DNA of 64,000 nt from Atherix ibis (GCA_958298945.1 OY282605.1:8765811-8829810), one strand, 5' to 3'. Positions 1 to 11,069 are shown, counted from the stretch's first letter. The notes: a model not told the origin generated them from the sequence alone. Made by a program: numbers and translations.

Positions 1-704
1 CTTGGGGTCAACCCACGATTTGTTGCGTTTAGGATTCTCGAAATGTATCCACTTTTCATCGCCTGTCACAATCCGATGCAGGAACGACTTTCTTTTTGGT
101 CTGGCGAGCAAGATTTCGCATGTGTTTTGGCGTCGCTCCATCTGCCTATCGTTCAGTTCATGCGGGACCAATTTTCCGATCTTTTCAACCTTCTCCATGG
201 CATCCAGACGCATGCAAATGGTTGGTTGAGTAACACCCAATTGCTCCACGAGCAATTCTTTGCGATTGGGTATCGTCTTCGTCCAAAAGAGCCTGCAATT
301 GATGGTCCTCAACCTTCCTAGGGCGATTTTCATGCTTCTTGTCCCACAAGTCAAAATTACCGTCTTTGAACCGACGAAACCAATCGCGGCACGTTATTTC
401 CGATAAAGCACTGTCACCATAGGCCTCCATAAGCATTCGATACGATTCGGTAGCCGATATCTTCAAATTGAAGCAGAAAAGCAGAGCGTCCCGCATATGC
501 TCTTTTTCTGGCACAAAACTAGACATGATTACCAAAGGAAAAATGTATGTTGTTATACGAAATTGCTGACAATGTGCACTGATTAATGTTGACAGATCTC
601 AAACTCATAAAAAAAGTATGGCGTGCCCATGGTAGCCTAATAACAGCGGATTTAAGCTTATACACTTAGATATTACCCGCGGATTTAAGCTTATACACTT
701 GGAT
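1..704 (-). mobile_element. mauritiana-type mariner, 5' part, truncated by window edge
   Basis: Decayed Tc1/mariner transposon. The minus strand from about 527 reads the N-terminal transposase typical of the Mos1 (mauritiana) group: it begins MSSFVPEKEHM, followed by the paired HTH region with CRDWFRRFKDG and LQALLDEDD. After a frameshift near 185-230 the protein resumes in another frame with RKSFLHRIVTGDEKWIHFE at about 20-85, which holds the first catalytic Asp of DD34D. The second and third Asp lie beyond position 1, outside the window. Upstream of the start codon, two tandem copies of a 25-bp terminal-repeat-like sequence occur at 646-703. Frame breaks show the copy is inactive. Assignment to mariner is secure; the subfamily is inferred from the N-terminal wording. 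Confidence 0.85.
646..703 (-). repeat. Tandemly duplicated terminal inverted repeat
   Basis: Two direct copies of a 25-bp sequence (646-670 and 679-703, plus strand starting GCGGATTTAAGCTTATACAC) sit 33 bp apart just upstream of the mauritiana-type mariner. They differ only near their last bases. Read on the minus strand, the outer copy starts CCAAGTGTATAAGC, resembling Mos1-group terminal repeats. A normal mariner has one copy per end. Confidence 0.7.
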
Positions 705-1735
705 TTCTTTTTCCCCATACTGCTATGTTTAAGGTCAAAATATACTTGATCAGCCATACTTGACTCTAAATGGCTTCTCTAGAATATATGAAGAGACAAA
801 TTCAAAGAATTATTTTGGGAGATTCTATGCAGTTTGTAACCAGATTAAAAAAGCTCCACTGTCTGATCAGAAATGTTTTGCTGATCTAGCCTCATAACAA
901 ATGACTTACTTTGCTTAGATAATGTCCCACTCAACCTTAAAAAAGGACCCTCAATGGTCTCATGGTCGTGGTGACATAAAGAGGTCCTGACTCATAACCA
1001 AAGTGACCTTTCATCTATAAAATAGGGGCTCAGTGCAATAGTCAAGTTATTGCCGTAAGACTTCTTGTTTTAACAAAAAGAAGCTTATTAAGTGAGTGCC
1101 TAAATCAATTGGAATTATCGAAGAAAAAAAGTCTCAAAAAACCGTTTGATCCTTTTTCTTTTATAAACTTAATATTTATAAACAATTATCCACTCACATA
1201 CATAAATAAACAAATCCGTTTTTCAATTATATTCTACACACAATCTAATCGTAAAAAAATCCGAAATTTAAAAAAGAATGCGAATTATTCCAGTACAAAA
1301 GGAAGTTATACACTTTCTTATATAAGCGGGTAAGGATATATTCTTAATACTATTGATATTCAATAAAATATCGATTTTTTCTATTAATAAATTTTATTGA
1401 TAGAATTTTCACATCTACACCAGAAGTAGGCGACTTTTGGAGTAGAAAAAACCTCACTGCCCCATCCAAAAATATTGTATTTCCATTCGCATCGAATGGA
1501 TTATGTTCGAAACTTTTTTATTTTAAGAAAATTCTCTTCTATTCCGAAATCCATCGACTTGTTTGAATTATTCGAAATTCGACATTGTCGTTAAGTAAAC
1601 TAATAATAATAATATTCCTGTCGAATTTGTTTATTTACCGAGGATTAATAAGGAAATTCCTCAAATGTTTACGGTGTGATTCATACGAATTGCTGTAAAT
1701 GCGATAGAAAATTTCGAATTGTCCAATGTTATTGA
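705..1735. other. AT-rich intergenic DNA, no gene recognised
   Basis: No open frame of note. A TATAAAATA string lies at 1016-1024, about 15 bases before a TCAGTG motif at 1030. The spacing is too short for a normal TATA-initiator pair, so I do not call a promoter. Confidence 0.6.
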
Positions 1736-1745
1736 CTATCGATAG
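1736..1745. promoter_or_regulatory. DRE-like palindrome CTATCGATAG
   Basis: A 10-bp palindrome contains TATCGATA (1737-1744), the core of the DRE/BEAF-type promoter motif known from Drosophila. It precedes 1780-2130, which is less AT-rich than its surroundings and open on both strands, and ends at an AATAAAG near 2127. The match is exact, but an 8-mer can occur by chance in 64 kb, and no gene start can be confirmed. Confidence 0.2.
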
Positions 1746-2170
1746 AAAATCAATTTAAATAGTTTTGACTCCCCCGCCGTGGAGTGTGTTTGGAAATGTT
1801 GGAAAATTTTATTGGAGCAATTTCGTATGCAGTACATTGGTGAGAGTGGGTGATTCATTCGAATAGAAGAGCTGAGATGGTTAACTTCTGGTCGAGAAGA
1901 GTGGCATCGGTTGTTGGTGGCCCAAGGGTCTGGCAGAAGCGGCGGAGATCTACATGTTTGGAAACCATCCAAAGTAAAAAGTTTTTTTTTTTGGGCAATG
2001 AATCAACGAACTTCGAGAAAATTTCGTGTGGAACGGAATGGTTCGAAATTCCATTCGGAAAACTCAACGTGGTGTGTCTTTTGTGTTTTAATTTCTTACT
2101 ATTTACGGAAGCCATATTATGTACACAATAAAGACAAGAAAATTTTTATTTTTATTCACAAATTTTTTTA

Positions 2171-3129
2171 AATTCGGTCAATTACGCAAAATTGGTTGTT
2201 AGTTTTTCGACGAGCTTTTTACGTTAGTGTAAACGTAAAAGCTTCGACGTGAAGTTATGTCAAAAAAAAATTTTTTTTTCTTGTGTAATTTCTCTCAACA
2301 AAAAAAATGTAAACAATACAAAAAAAAAATGACGCAATTTAATTGTATTTACTGTTCGTATTGTGCCAAATAATTTTGCTGGTTTACAAATGGGAAAGTT
2401 GAAAATTTTACGTCTCGTCGTCAACAGGTCATACGATTTTTGTCATTAATGCTGAGTGAGGTGTCATCTTTTGCCATTCAGTAATTAGTATCAAAGGTGA
2501 GTACCGCCAAAAAAAACCGTTTTTTTTTGTTCACATTCCCCGAATATTGATGTGACTTAAGAGCTTTCGGAGAAAATACTGTGACGATACTAAACGAGTA
2601 CCTGTGAATAGAGATGATTGCCGGTACAAAATGAATAAGAAAAAACTTTTTTATAAAAAATATCAAAAAAATCCTACGAGAGTTGGGAATTAGTTGAATA
2701 CGAATTTCATGAGAAAAGGATGACGGGTGACTGGGGGGACGGGGGGTGGGATGGTAATTCGAAGTAGGAGATGTTGAGCTCACAAAATGATGCATTAAAT
2801 ATTTTTTTTTTGGTCAGTTTTTTTTATTTTTATATTTTGTACTCCAGAAAAGAAACCATAAAATTGGGATTTTTTCATAATATTTTGTAAAATAATATAT
2901 TTTTTTTTTGGGAGATACTGGCATACAAAGCTAAGCACATTCTGCGTTAACTGTTTCCCAAAGCAAATAGGAAGCTATATTAATGCTGCTATGTAGTTCA
3001 CAAACTGCCTAAACAATACGTTTTACACCTGTTATAATTTTTTCATGTTATTGGTTTCGGTTAATTGTCGATGACTTATATGGTAAATGCTTGTTACTGG
3101 CATCAGGGGGATTCACCTGTTGCTCTCAG
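2171..3129. other. Low-complexity AT-rich DNA, nothing recognised
   Basis: Many A and T homopolymers and a G-rich patch at about 2731-2750. Open frames here (for example minus 2478-2795) are biased by homopolymers and carry no recognisable motif. Confidence 0.6.
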
Positions 3130-3595
3130 TTTATTAGTGTTTATTTTTGGATGATTTTTATATTTTCTTATACATTGGCAGAAACGTTCTTTCTTCTTTA
3201 TATTCGTAGCAGTGCTGAAAGTCTTCAAATGGAACTTCAACGCCGAACACTTCTTTGGTTGTTATCGACGAAAGTCCTAAGATGACATCCTTTCAAGTGT
3301 CTTTTGATTTTAGAGAACAAGAAAAAGTCCTATGGACTTAATTAGATAAAAAAATCGTATAGATCGGAATCCCTTTTTTCGAAAAAAAACCAAGTGTCTG
3401 CACTGTTCGATTTGACGCAAAATTTTGTCCAAGCGTCTGCACTATTCGATTTGACGCAAAGACCTCTTTTTCTGAGCCTTGCCAGGACTTGGTTTGTTTT
3501 TGGAAAAAGAAGACTGGTTTTTATAAATAATTCCTTGAAAAGGTCCAAATTTTCATCAGCAAATTGCCTCTCTGAGCACTGCTTCTCGGTCTAAT
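3130..3595 (-). mobile_element. Family A (irritans-like) mariner remnant with internal duplication
   Basis: The minus strand reads the C-terminal half of a mariner transposase in broken frames: a segment ending VLARLRKR, then a SADTW block, EKRDSD, DFFLFSKIKRHLKG and NNQRSV. The same order occurs at 23.7, 29.7, 44.4 and 47.2 kb. DFFLF holds the third catalytic Asp. The CVKSNSAD block is present twice (27-bp direct repeats at 3392-3418 and 3434-3460), which has pushed apart the catalytic region. Several stops and frameshifts make it inactive. Subfamily is inferred from the SPDLxPCDFFLFPK context seen in sister copies. Confidence 0.7.
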
Positions 3596-4879
3596 GCCAC
3601 TTAAAGCTTAATATAAAATTTATTGGGTACATCGTTACTCGTAATTTTAATCTAACACAAATTTTTTTTAAGACAAACATTTCAATTTGATCAAATTTGA
3701 GTAATAATCTCAACAAAAAAAAATAAGTTCTTCCATTTTTTTTCAATTCTACTTTTTATGCTAATTTGTACGAATTATGTTTATCGGCTTTTTATTCAAA
3801 AAGTTTTTCTTTCATCGATTATCGGGCAATCAGTTTTACTGATAATTGAGCTACAATAATAGAAATTTCGGAGAGCGCCGGGTTTTTTAAAATGAAAATG
3901 TTAATTCTTTGATACAAAACGATAAGCCGGCTATTCAAAAGTAAATGATTTTCTTTTACGGTCCACGTAGCCGCTAAGACCTTTGTGGTTATTTCACAGA
4001 TCTTCAGCTTTAATCGGCATAGTTTATTAGTTTTTACATTAATCGACATGGTTTTTTATTAAATTTAACTATGCCGATTAATGTAAATATCCTCTTGGAC
4101 ATACTAAACGCTAATGTAAAAAACACAAATTGCCTCCTTGAATGTAGACCTTACAAATGTAATTAATGTAAACTTACAAAATGGTTTTGAAAATGAACAG
4201 CGGCATTTTTTAGCAATTGAAAATCGAGCTACTGGACGGTATTTTTGCTATTGAACCCTCTTCAAGACATGGAATAAATATTCTGTCATTCTAAGGGGTC
4301 TTACCAACTGGTATTCGTTGTACAAATTCTATGCCATGAAAAGCGTATCATCAAACAAACATATTTATTTAACGTAGAATTGCCTATTAAGTGGCACTCT
4401 TCTCATTTTAAATCTCTTATATCACGTCTATTTTTAGACCCTCCTTTTGAGTTTCTTCAAAAAAATGGCCTAAAAATAGGAAAGCCAAATATAAGTAAAG
4501 TTTACAAGAAATTGGAATAGCTTAATTTTGTATATATGTTAGCCGGCATTTTAGAAGCCGCCAAATAGTCTACAAAGTTGCATAAGCGACTTTCAGTTAT
4601 AGTATAGTCAGTTTGACTCTTTACTGTCTTTTAGAGATTACAAAAGGAGAATAAATTTTCATGACCAAAAAAAAAAAAATTTCTTATTTCATCACTAATC
4701 GGCATAAGTGATCAATAAAATAAAGGCATTTGCCGATAAATCGAACTCTCTATCAAATAAAATATTTAAAATTTTGCTCGACTGATAAATAGTTATCAAA
4801 TTTGATCTTTGGAAAGTAAAGTTAAATAAAACACACTAAAAATTCACAGTTTTTAATATATAATATTGCTTGGACCTTG
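3596..4879. other. AT-rich DNA, no gene recognised
   Basis: A short inverted motif, ATGCCGATTAATGT versus ACATTAATCGGCAT, surrounds 4018-4085. No transposase or exon was recognised. Confidence 0.5.
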
Positions 4880-5225
4880 TCAAGATGTTACGGAATATCA
4901 AATTATTTAAATTGCAGCCGTAAGACTTCTTGCAAAACTCGATGCTTTTGAGATAATCACTGATGAATTTTGCGAACATTTTCGACTGTAATTCAATTTA
5001 TACTTAAATGCTCTTAAGTTTGGAAATTCTCTAGTTTTTTAATGCTAGAAAATTTAAAGATTTTTTAAGAACGGTCTTTGCGTAGCTTTTAAGGCCAACA
5101 GACATCGTCAAATCGGATCAAATTACGTGTTCTGAGAACTTTTCGCGCAAAAAAGCCAACACTTTTCATGTTGTGTGGCTTGTGGCGCTGTTTTCTTGAA
5201 ACCACATATGCTCCAGATGGAATTT
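4880..5225 (-). mobile_element. DD41D-type transposon, 3' transposase fragment
   Basis: The minus strand near 5215-5090 reads MWFQENSATSHTT then LAFLREKFSEHVI. This matches the block around the second catalytic Asp of DD41D transposases (WFQQDGATCHT); here the Asp is replaced by Asn-Ser. Near 4960-4885 it reads SIEFCKKSYGCNLNNLIF, the C-terminal signature (GxHLNxIIF) seen intact in the copy ending at 62152. The part between is decayed. Identification rests on these two collinear motifs. Confidence 0.6.
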
Positions 5226-5881
5226 TTTCAAATTTAAACTAAAAAAATTACCTTGGATTTGAAAACTTTCAACCTGGACCAAATCATACGGTCATAGCAT
5301 TTTGGAGAAAAAATTCTAATTTTAGTAATTTTTAGGAATGCTTATATTGGCATTTCATGGTTCTTTTGTTAATGAATCACCGAATTGTCAATAAATTATT
5401 TTAGAATCAAGTTGGACAATTTTGAATAAATTTTTGAAAGGTGAATAATTTTTTTTCTGGTTTTTTATTCAATACAGTCACGTGGCTTAATCAAAATTCT
5501 AATTAGAATGCCGATCTTATAGTGTGTATTGGCGTTCAATGTAAGATTTTGCAGATAGGCCATGTCTGCTTGGGTTTCTCGCTTAGTAAGAGTCGTAAGG
5601 AATTTTCTTTATCGGCAATCTGGCACAGCTCCTATTGCATTTCAATAAGTCAGAGATGATTTTTTATAAGCTTCATTCAGAATGATGTAATATAAAGTTT
5701 AACATTAAAATTATGTCATCGTTTAATGAGTCATTATAGTTTTTCCTAAATATTTTTTAAAGGCAATTGAAATTTTTGCCTACGAAGCCATGTTAATCCA
5801 AAATAATTTCTTCCATTTTCAATTTTTAATTAATTTATTTTATGAAATTCACATTGATCCAAGACCCATTTTTACATTTGT
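5226..5881. other. AT-rich DNA, no gene recognised
   Basis: No coding signature or repeat matching other parts of the window was noticed. Confidence 0.5.
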
Positions 5882-6097
5882 TTGGTAATGATCAGCGGAA
5901 ATGTTACAAAATTAGTCCATGGACTTAAGCTAATTACTTGTCGTATAAACGGAAAATTACACTATGGAATTGTTCCTGGCAATGTGGAAGAACTTTTAAT
6001 AGAGAAGAGGAAATATTTGCTAATCTTAAATGGAAGTAAGCTAGTTACACGTTTTACTAAAAATAAAGATGAGAGATGGTCAAGGCTGGGCTATTAG
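5882..6097 (+). pseudogene. Possible degenerate FLYWCH-type zinc finger exon
   Basis: A 71-codon open frame reads NGKLHYGIVPGNVEELLIEK and then YLLILNGSKLVTRFTKNKD followed by RWSRLGY and a stop. The spacing of leucines and glycine, the basic stretch, the Trp and the Tyr resemble the first half of a FLYWCH finger, a family common in insect chromatin proteins such as mod(mdg4) isoform exons. The Cys that should follow the Trp is Ser, and the frame stops before the distal Cys/His residues, so no functional finger remains. A cryptic AG precedes it near 5895. It could be chance similarity. Confidence 0.25.
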
Positions 6098-7002
6098 TTG
6101 TCTTAACTTCCGCCAGTTGGTATTTTGGGTGGTTTTAATCTCGCTTAAGCTGGTCTAATATTATTCTCTTATGGAGGAAAAGAGTTGTACACCTTTTCTG
6201 CTCCATTCAAATTAAGCTAATCCAATTCACCCAGTCCAGTCTAGTTTAGTATGCACACAACACCAAAAGCTTTTGTGATCTTATGCCAATTCTCCGTCGA
6301 AGGGGTTGTGTGAAAATCTCGTAAACTTTCTTAATTTATAAAATACGATTATGGATGCTATAAAAATGGATGAAACGCGAAATAAGCAAGAAACCGACCA
6401 TCCTTCTGTAAATATGATAGTGGGCGACATCATCGTGGTTAGCTGATAGTGAGGCCAGCCAACCTACACCATGGTGGGTATTAATCTAACTTGAGTCATA
6501 AAAGAGATTGAATTATATCTGAAAAATCGTTTTTATTTTTTGGTTTTTCTAAAAATAAACAAGAAATCATCTTAAATTATTTCGAAAATGTTGGGTAATT
6601 TCGTTGCGGTTTAAAGAAAAAAAAAAGAACTAAATATGAGATAATGTTTTAAGGAAAATTTATTCAAACATTATTAATTGATGAAAAAGTTCTCATTAAT
6701 TTCGAGTGAAATTTTAAATCCAAAAATCCCTCCTTTCCCAGCCGGTTGGTAGTAAAATTATTTTATAGAAAATTTATGGAAAATTGAGAGGGTGTATGAC
6801 GCTAATTATGTGGGAAAATGATAGACATTTGCAAGATGAGCTTTTCTGGAGAAAAAAACCAATTAATTATAAGACATTTTAATTGTGATTAAAATGACAA
6901 TGAAATTTATTATTTCTGCTTTTAGTTAAGAACATTCATAGAAATTTTCATACTTTCTACTTTATGTATTTTAAATTTTTTAGATATAATTTTTAAATGG
7001 CG
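6098..7002. other. AT-rich DNA, no gene recognised
   Basis: A short GC-richer patch at about 6355-6470 has no recognised coding content. The rest is A/T-rich up to the mariner terminus at 7003. Confidence 0.5.
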
Positions 7003-7413
7003 CGAGTGTTGTATGATTAATACCTGGCCTTGACAAAAAGAAAACATTTTTATTTAAAAATTTCGCCTTATTTTTCAATACCGTCTTGTTTTAGCTAGAT
7101 CTACCTAGTTCAACGTTTTTCTATTTTTTGTATACCCTCTAAAAAATACAATCTGTTCAAACCTTCAAAATAGGCGTTTGTTGCAGGAATCACCTTATTG
7201 TTTGAGCCAAATCTTTTTTCTCCGAGCTATTTTGCCATATTCGAAAATGGAAAATAATCGTTGGAAAATAAATCCTGCCAATATGGTGGCTGCGGATGGA
7301 GTTCGTATCCCAAGTCATGAAATTTTGCTATGGCGAGGACGCAGTTTTTAAGTTCGAAAAAAAAACCTTTGTTTATTTTGTCTTGATTTTATTAGTCGAC
7401 TGGTCTTATAATG

Positions 7414-7847
7414 CTAGATTCCTTACCGTAGCTCAATGAGCGGAGTACAAACCGAAGTAGTCTTAAACCAAAAATGGGTACCACGGGAATCAGGATGCCC
7501 GATGGTGTCTAAAAACACTGTGCGCGACAATTGTGAGGCGCCTTAGACAGCAACGTAGTGGCTGTGGTTAATACCCTTATCGCGGGTATGGTCTCCGGAT
7601 CGCTGGTGAGAGATACTGGCAATTATTTCGGGCGCTGTGACTGCTTATGACAGTAAAGGTTTAGATAGTCCTCGCCACTAACAGTTGGAGTAATCAACTT
7701 GTAACTGGTTACTGACTGTAAAGTGCCAGTAATGATGGTGCGTTGATTGAGCGTAAATCAATCCCTATAGTCGTAGGCGATACGTGATTTTATATTTAAT
7801 GACAGATAAATAACGTTAAATAACAGAATACCACTGGTCTAATAATG
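7414..7847 (+). mobile_element. Inserted retroelement with R1-like 3' tail and target duplication
   Basis: A 434-bp block interrupts the mellifera-like mariner and is flanked by a 15-bp direct duplication with one mismatch: ACTGGTCTTATAATG at 7399-7413 and ACTGGTCTAATAATG at 7833-7847. The paralogous mariner near 36690 carries this motif once, so it is target sequence. The 3' portion (7770-7825) aligns with the 3' end of the R1-clade element at 16822-16875, sharing ACGTG-TTTTAT and GACAGATAA. Near the 5' end, TAGCTCAATGAGCGG at 7429 resembles a pol III A box. It is either a 5'-truncated R1-family LINE or a tRNA-headed SINE using an R1 tail. Confidence 0.6.
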
Positions 7848-8300
7848 TTATCCGTACCATAGGATTGATACCAGAAGTAGCTTACGGGTCTTGGCGAACT
7901 CGAGGTCCTATGTTGGCTTAGCAAAGTTAGGAAATTACAAGTGAAAAGCACTTACCAGCTGTTCTTAAAACTTGGACTGACTGGATCCACGGAGGTCTGG
8001 AGCCCCACGATGGTTCATCCACCGTGCCCGACCAAAGTGAAGAGCCTTTGGGTGAAACATGGGTGGCTGTGGTTGTAACCCACATCGCAGATACAGTCTT
8101 AGAACTGAAGCTGAGGGTTGGCGGAATCTCGGATACTATACTGCAGTTAATAGTAGAGGTTTAGCTACCAACAGTTTGGGTAATTAGCTTGTAACTGGTT
8201 ACTGACTGTTATCAAATGAACTAACCTATGATGGATGAAACTGGTTAGAGGCAGGACGGAGGGGTCTGTCGGTTGATACCGCTCATCATGGGAATATTAT
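7848..8300. mobile_element. Second foreign insert in the mariner, diverged relative of the first
   Basis: This block also lacks a counterpart in the 36-kb mariner copy. It shares with the preceding insert the phrases GTGGCTGTGGTT and TTGTAACTGGTTACTGACTG (7696 versus 8189) in the same order, so the two probably come from one retroelement family. It is less AT-rich than the mariner around it. No reading frame was recognised and its right boundary is approximate. Confidence 0.45.
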
Positions 8301-8981
8301 TGCTATCGATTTTCCCTTTTCAAGATAGTTGATGGAGATTATATTATATGCGTCCCAAAAATCCATAGCAATAACCTTTCGTGACGATAGAACCATTTTT
8401 ACCTACACACTATCTACTGGAAGTCAATTGTTTTGATCGAACTTTGGTTTCTGCTGTGTAATGGTGAATCCACGGTTCATCAACGGGTATGAATCGACGC
8501 AAAAAATCGTTTGGATTACGCTTTAAAATATCCAAACGCTCTCTCATAGTAGTTACACGAACACGTTTTTGCTCAGATATCAGCCATCTCGCCGATAGCT
8601 TTTTTATGTCCAAAATTTCATATAAGATTTTGCCTACACGTTCTTTTAAGATGTTTACCATGTCAGCTATCTGGACTATTTTCCTCAAAACTGCTGGTAC
8701 GGCAGAGTCCCTATAAACTTCTCTGAATTTCGCTTTTATCTCATGATCTCGAAAAGAAATATTTTATCTTTGCTCGATATTCGATTTTTTCCATTATTGT
8801 ATGGAATTAAATCACAAAAATTGTTCACTTTAAATGGGTGTTACTGGCAAACTAAATGACACAACTGTATGAAAGATTGTTACGATTCTTGTGAAAGGTT
8901 ACATTTACGAAAAAAGTAGTTATTTTAATAGTAACACCACCATCTCTTGTCGAGGATTAGGTATTATTCATACAACCCCCG

Positions 8982-9077
8982 TATGAGATCATTTACATTT
9001 TTACTAAGCATTAATGCATGAAAATTTTTACAATAAAATTAAATTCATTTTCATTTAAATAAGGAAATTTATTTAAA
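8982..9077. repeat. Flanking repeat shared with 11070-11165
   Basis: Immediately outside the mariner terminus, about 95 bp (with ACTAAGCATTAATGCATGA at 9003) are closely similar to the sequence outside the terminus of the fragment ending at 11069. The homology therefore extends beyond the transposon. Confidence 0.75.
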
Positions 9078-9640
9078 ATCAATTTTTAACAATTAATTTT
9101 TCATTATTCATTTAATAGGATTGAAATATTTCAGCGAAAAGTTAGATTATTGAAAAAAAACTATTTTTTTTTAAAATTTGGCACACTAAATATCTTAGTT
9201 TATAGAGAAAAAAACTATGACTTTTTTTTTAGAAAAGTACCCACCCATCAAGATGCAAAAAATCTTTCAAAATAGGTTCGTCCTTTTTTGTGTTCGTCAT
9301 GTCAGAATCTGCTCAGTGTCTACATTTTCCCATTGAATTCTTACATGTACTCGAAGCTATCATTTATTATTCATCATGGTTGCCATCATCAATTTGTTCG
9401 TTATTATTTTTGTTAATGTTTACTTTAATATTTTGTCAAACACTCATAATGGACTCTATTATATGCACAAGAGATCCTTCTTGGCTTGTAGTCTGAATTT
9501 TGTTCCAACCAACCTGATGTAAATTGATTTTACTTGTTCTGTCTTGTAAGTTGCTTTGCTGTGTTTTGTTATAAAGCAACGGCCACTTGCGATTCTAAGC
9601 AGACTGCAACCATCATAGTAGACGTACTCGTGCCATAAGT
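9078..9640. other. No gene recognised
   Basis: AT-rich. One 68-codon open frame at 9290-9496 is rich in hydrophobic residues but has no start context or homology I can name. Confidence 0.45.
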
Positions 9641-9733
9641 TACATGTAATGGAGCATTCAACTTTTCAGATTATATCGCATCATAGACATGGATTTCCGC
9701 CTACAGATTGCAACTCTGTCGAGAAGCTCTTCT

Positions 9734-9997
9734 TCACTCCAGATAACATCGCGTCGTGTCTTGTACATTTGGTTTTATCTGCTTATCGCGTATATTTAGC
9801 ACAAACCAGGGCTGGACACTATCGTACGAGTATGATGAACATTTGCCGTCTCTGACATCCCCGATGCGGTAATTCAACTCGGGTGAACCACCAACCAAAC
9901 GCCAATGAACCAACAAATCAATACTCCTCCGCACACAACCATACGGAATCCTTATATCCATGGTAACACCCGTAAATCTTCTTTTAAATGACTTCAT
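9734..9997 (-). other. Unassigned coding-like block
   Basis: An 87-codon open frame in a patch with clearly higher GC than its surroundings. It contains GCVRRSIDLLVHWRLVGG and ELNYRIGDVRDG, then ends at a TGA. The opposite strand is also open over 9649-9855, so strand is uncertain. I do not recognise the protein; it may be a transposon ORF or a host pseudoexon. Confidence 0.2.
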
Positions 9998-10350
9998 TTA
10001 TACATTTAATCATCTCAACTAAGCGATTTCTCTCTTCTGAATACGACTCTGTCGTTGGGGGTGCAGGCAGAATAAATCTTGATGGAAGACACTGAAAAAG
10101 AATCGTCGATATTTTCATCATTGGAAACGAGCAAATCTGAATAAAAGAATAAGAAAAAAATATAGCTTACCGACACATTCAACGTTCATATTCGTATTGA
10201 TTTATCAATAATTTTGTCCTTTTTCAGTCGTTTTTGATGTATTGACTTATTTTATCAAGGATATGACTTTTAAGAGATTATTCGTTTCGTTTATTGGCTC
10301 TAAAAGAAAATTGATATTATTTTTCGGTAATATTGTAGCAACTTGATTTC
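9998..10350. other. No gene recognised
   Basis: AT-rich sequence without repeats or motifs matched elsewhere in the window. Confidence 0.45.
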
Positions 10351-10425
10351 CTTATGTAAGTCGTTAGCGTACTAAACTACCATTCAAGGTGTTGTGGCTT
10401 CGAATCGCGCTGAGGCTTTTTATTT
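10351..10425 (+). repeat. tRNA-like (SINE-head) sequence
   Basis: AGTCGTTAGCGTACT at 10359 followed about 35 bp later by GGCTTCGAATCGCGC (10396-10410) resembles an A box and B box, and a T run follows. The same head, AGTCGTTAGCGTACT, occurs on the minus strand at 54962-55034. No convincing acceptor stem forms, so I read it as a tRNA-derived SINE remnant and not a functional tRNA. Confidence 0.45.
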
Positions 10426-10870
10426 TCCTTTAATTTCCTTATTCCTGAAGTAAACACCTCAAAAAGCCATTGGCCATCCAGAAACACAGAAATATCAATA
10501 CCAGATTTCGGAAGGAAAAACTATTCGTTAATTTGTGAAAGACAACAACCCGAAATTGACATTATGGCTGCCTCTCCTACTGAACGACAGTGTGGCATTG
10601 CACCAAACTGCATGAAAAATAATTAGTAAAGATGGCCGATCATCTGCTAAGCGAAGACAAAAAAATAGTCTTAAAACCAATGTAATTGTAATTAGAATAT
10701 TTGTTCTGAAAGAAATTCTAAAGGGAAAATATTGGGTAAGGCATTTTCATTTAACAGCTGATAGTTTAAGCTTTAAGTATTTTTAAAATAAAGTTGATCC
10801 ATTTTGTGTACTTTTTACGGATTTTACCATAAGTTGAAGATTGAAGACCAAACATTGCACTTTCGCTATA
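10426..10870. other. No gene recognised
   Basis: AT-rich; a short C/A-rich patch at about 10480-10600 has no clear frame. Confidence 0.45.
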
Positions 10871-11069
10871 TTTTAATTGTTTTATCTTTACGCGATATTC
10901 GATTTTTTCCATTATTCTAAAATCACAAAAATTGTTCACTTTAAATGGGCGTCGCCCGCAAACTTTAATAAAATTCTTGTAGAAAGTTACATTTGCGAAA
11001 AATCTAGTTGTTCCAATAGAAACACCACCAGCTCTTGTCGAGGGTTAGGTATTATTCATACAACCCTCG
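10871..11069 (-). mobile_element. 5' end of a mellifera-like mariner
   Basis: About 200 bp match the 5' end of the element at 8760-8981: CGATATTCGATTTTTTCCAT, TTGTTCACTTTAAATGGG, and the terminal repeat reading CGAGGGTTGTATGAATAATA on the minus strand from 11069. The transposase coding part is missing. The flanking TA has become TG. Confidence 0.8.

Larger units (their letters stand above)
7003..8981 (-). mobile_element. Mellifera-like mariner interrupted by two insertions
   Basis: Terminal repeats are readable: CGAGTGTTGTATGATTAATA at 7003 and, on the minus strand from 8981, CGGGGGTTGTATGAATAATA, the latter followed by a TA. The minus strand encodes a decayed transposase. Residues at 8688-8410 include KKLSARWLISEQKR, NPNDFLRRF and VDEPWIHHYTAETK (first catalytic Asp retained in VDE). 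The C-terminal part at about 7340-7040 reads YELHPQPPYWQD then SNDYFPFSN and KRFGSN, where the third Asp survives. DNA at about 7414-8300 is foreign to the element (separate entries). Without it the copy is about 1.1 kb, close to its relative at 36301-37320. Multiple stops make it inactive. Confidence 0.85.

Noticed and set aside
1016..1110. TATA box and initiator of an LTR or gene promoter
   Set aside because: TATA-to-initiator spacing is about 15 bases rather than 25-30, and no LTR boundaries or second copy were found.
2478..2795. 105-codon minus-strand frame
   Set aside because: Built on homopolymers and a G-rich patch, with no motif or compositional support.
1053..4935. Shared GCCGTAAGACTTCTTG at 1056 and 4919 as evidence of a second DD41D copy near 1 kb
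   Set aside because: Only 16 bp match, and no other transposase motif is readable around 1 kb.
10351..10425. Functional tRNA gene
   Set aside because: A and B boxes are present, but acceptor and T stems do not pair convincingly; better read as a SINE-head remnant.
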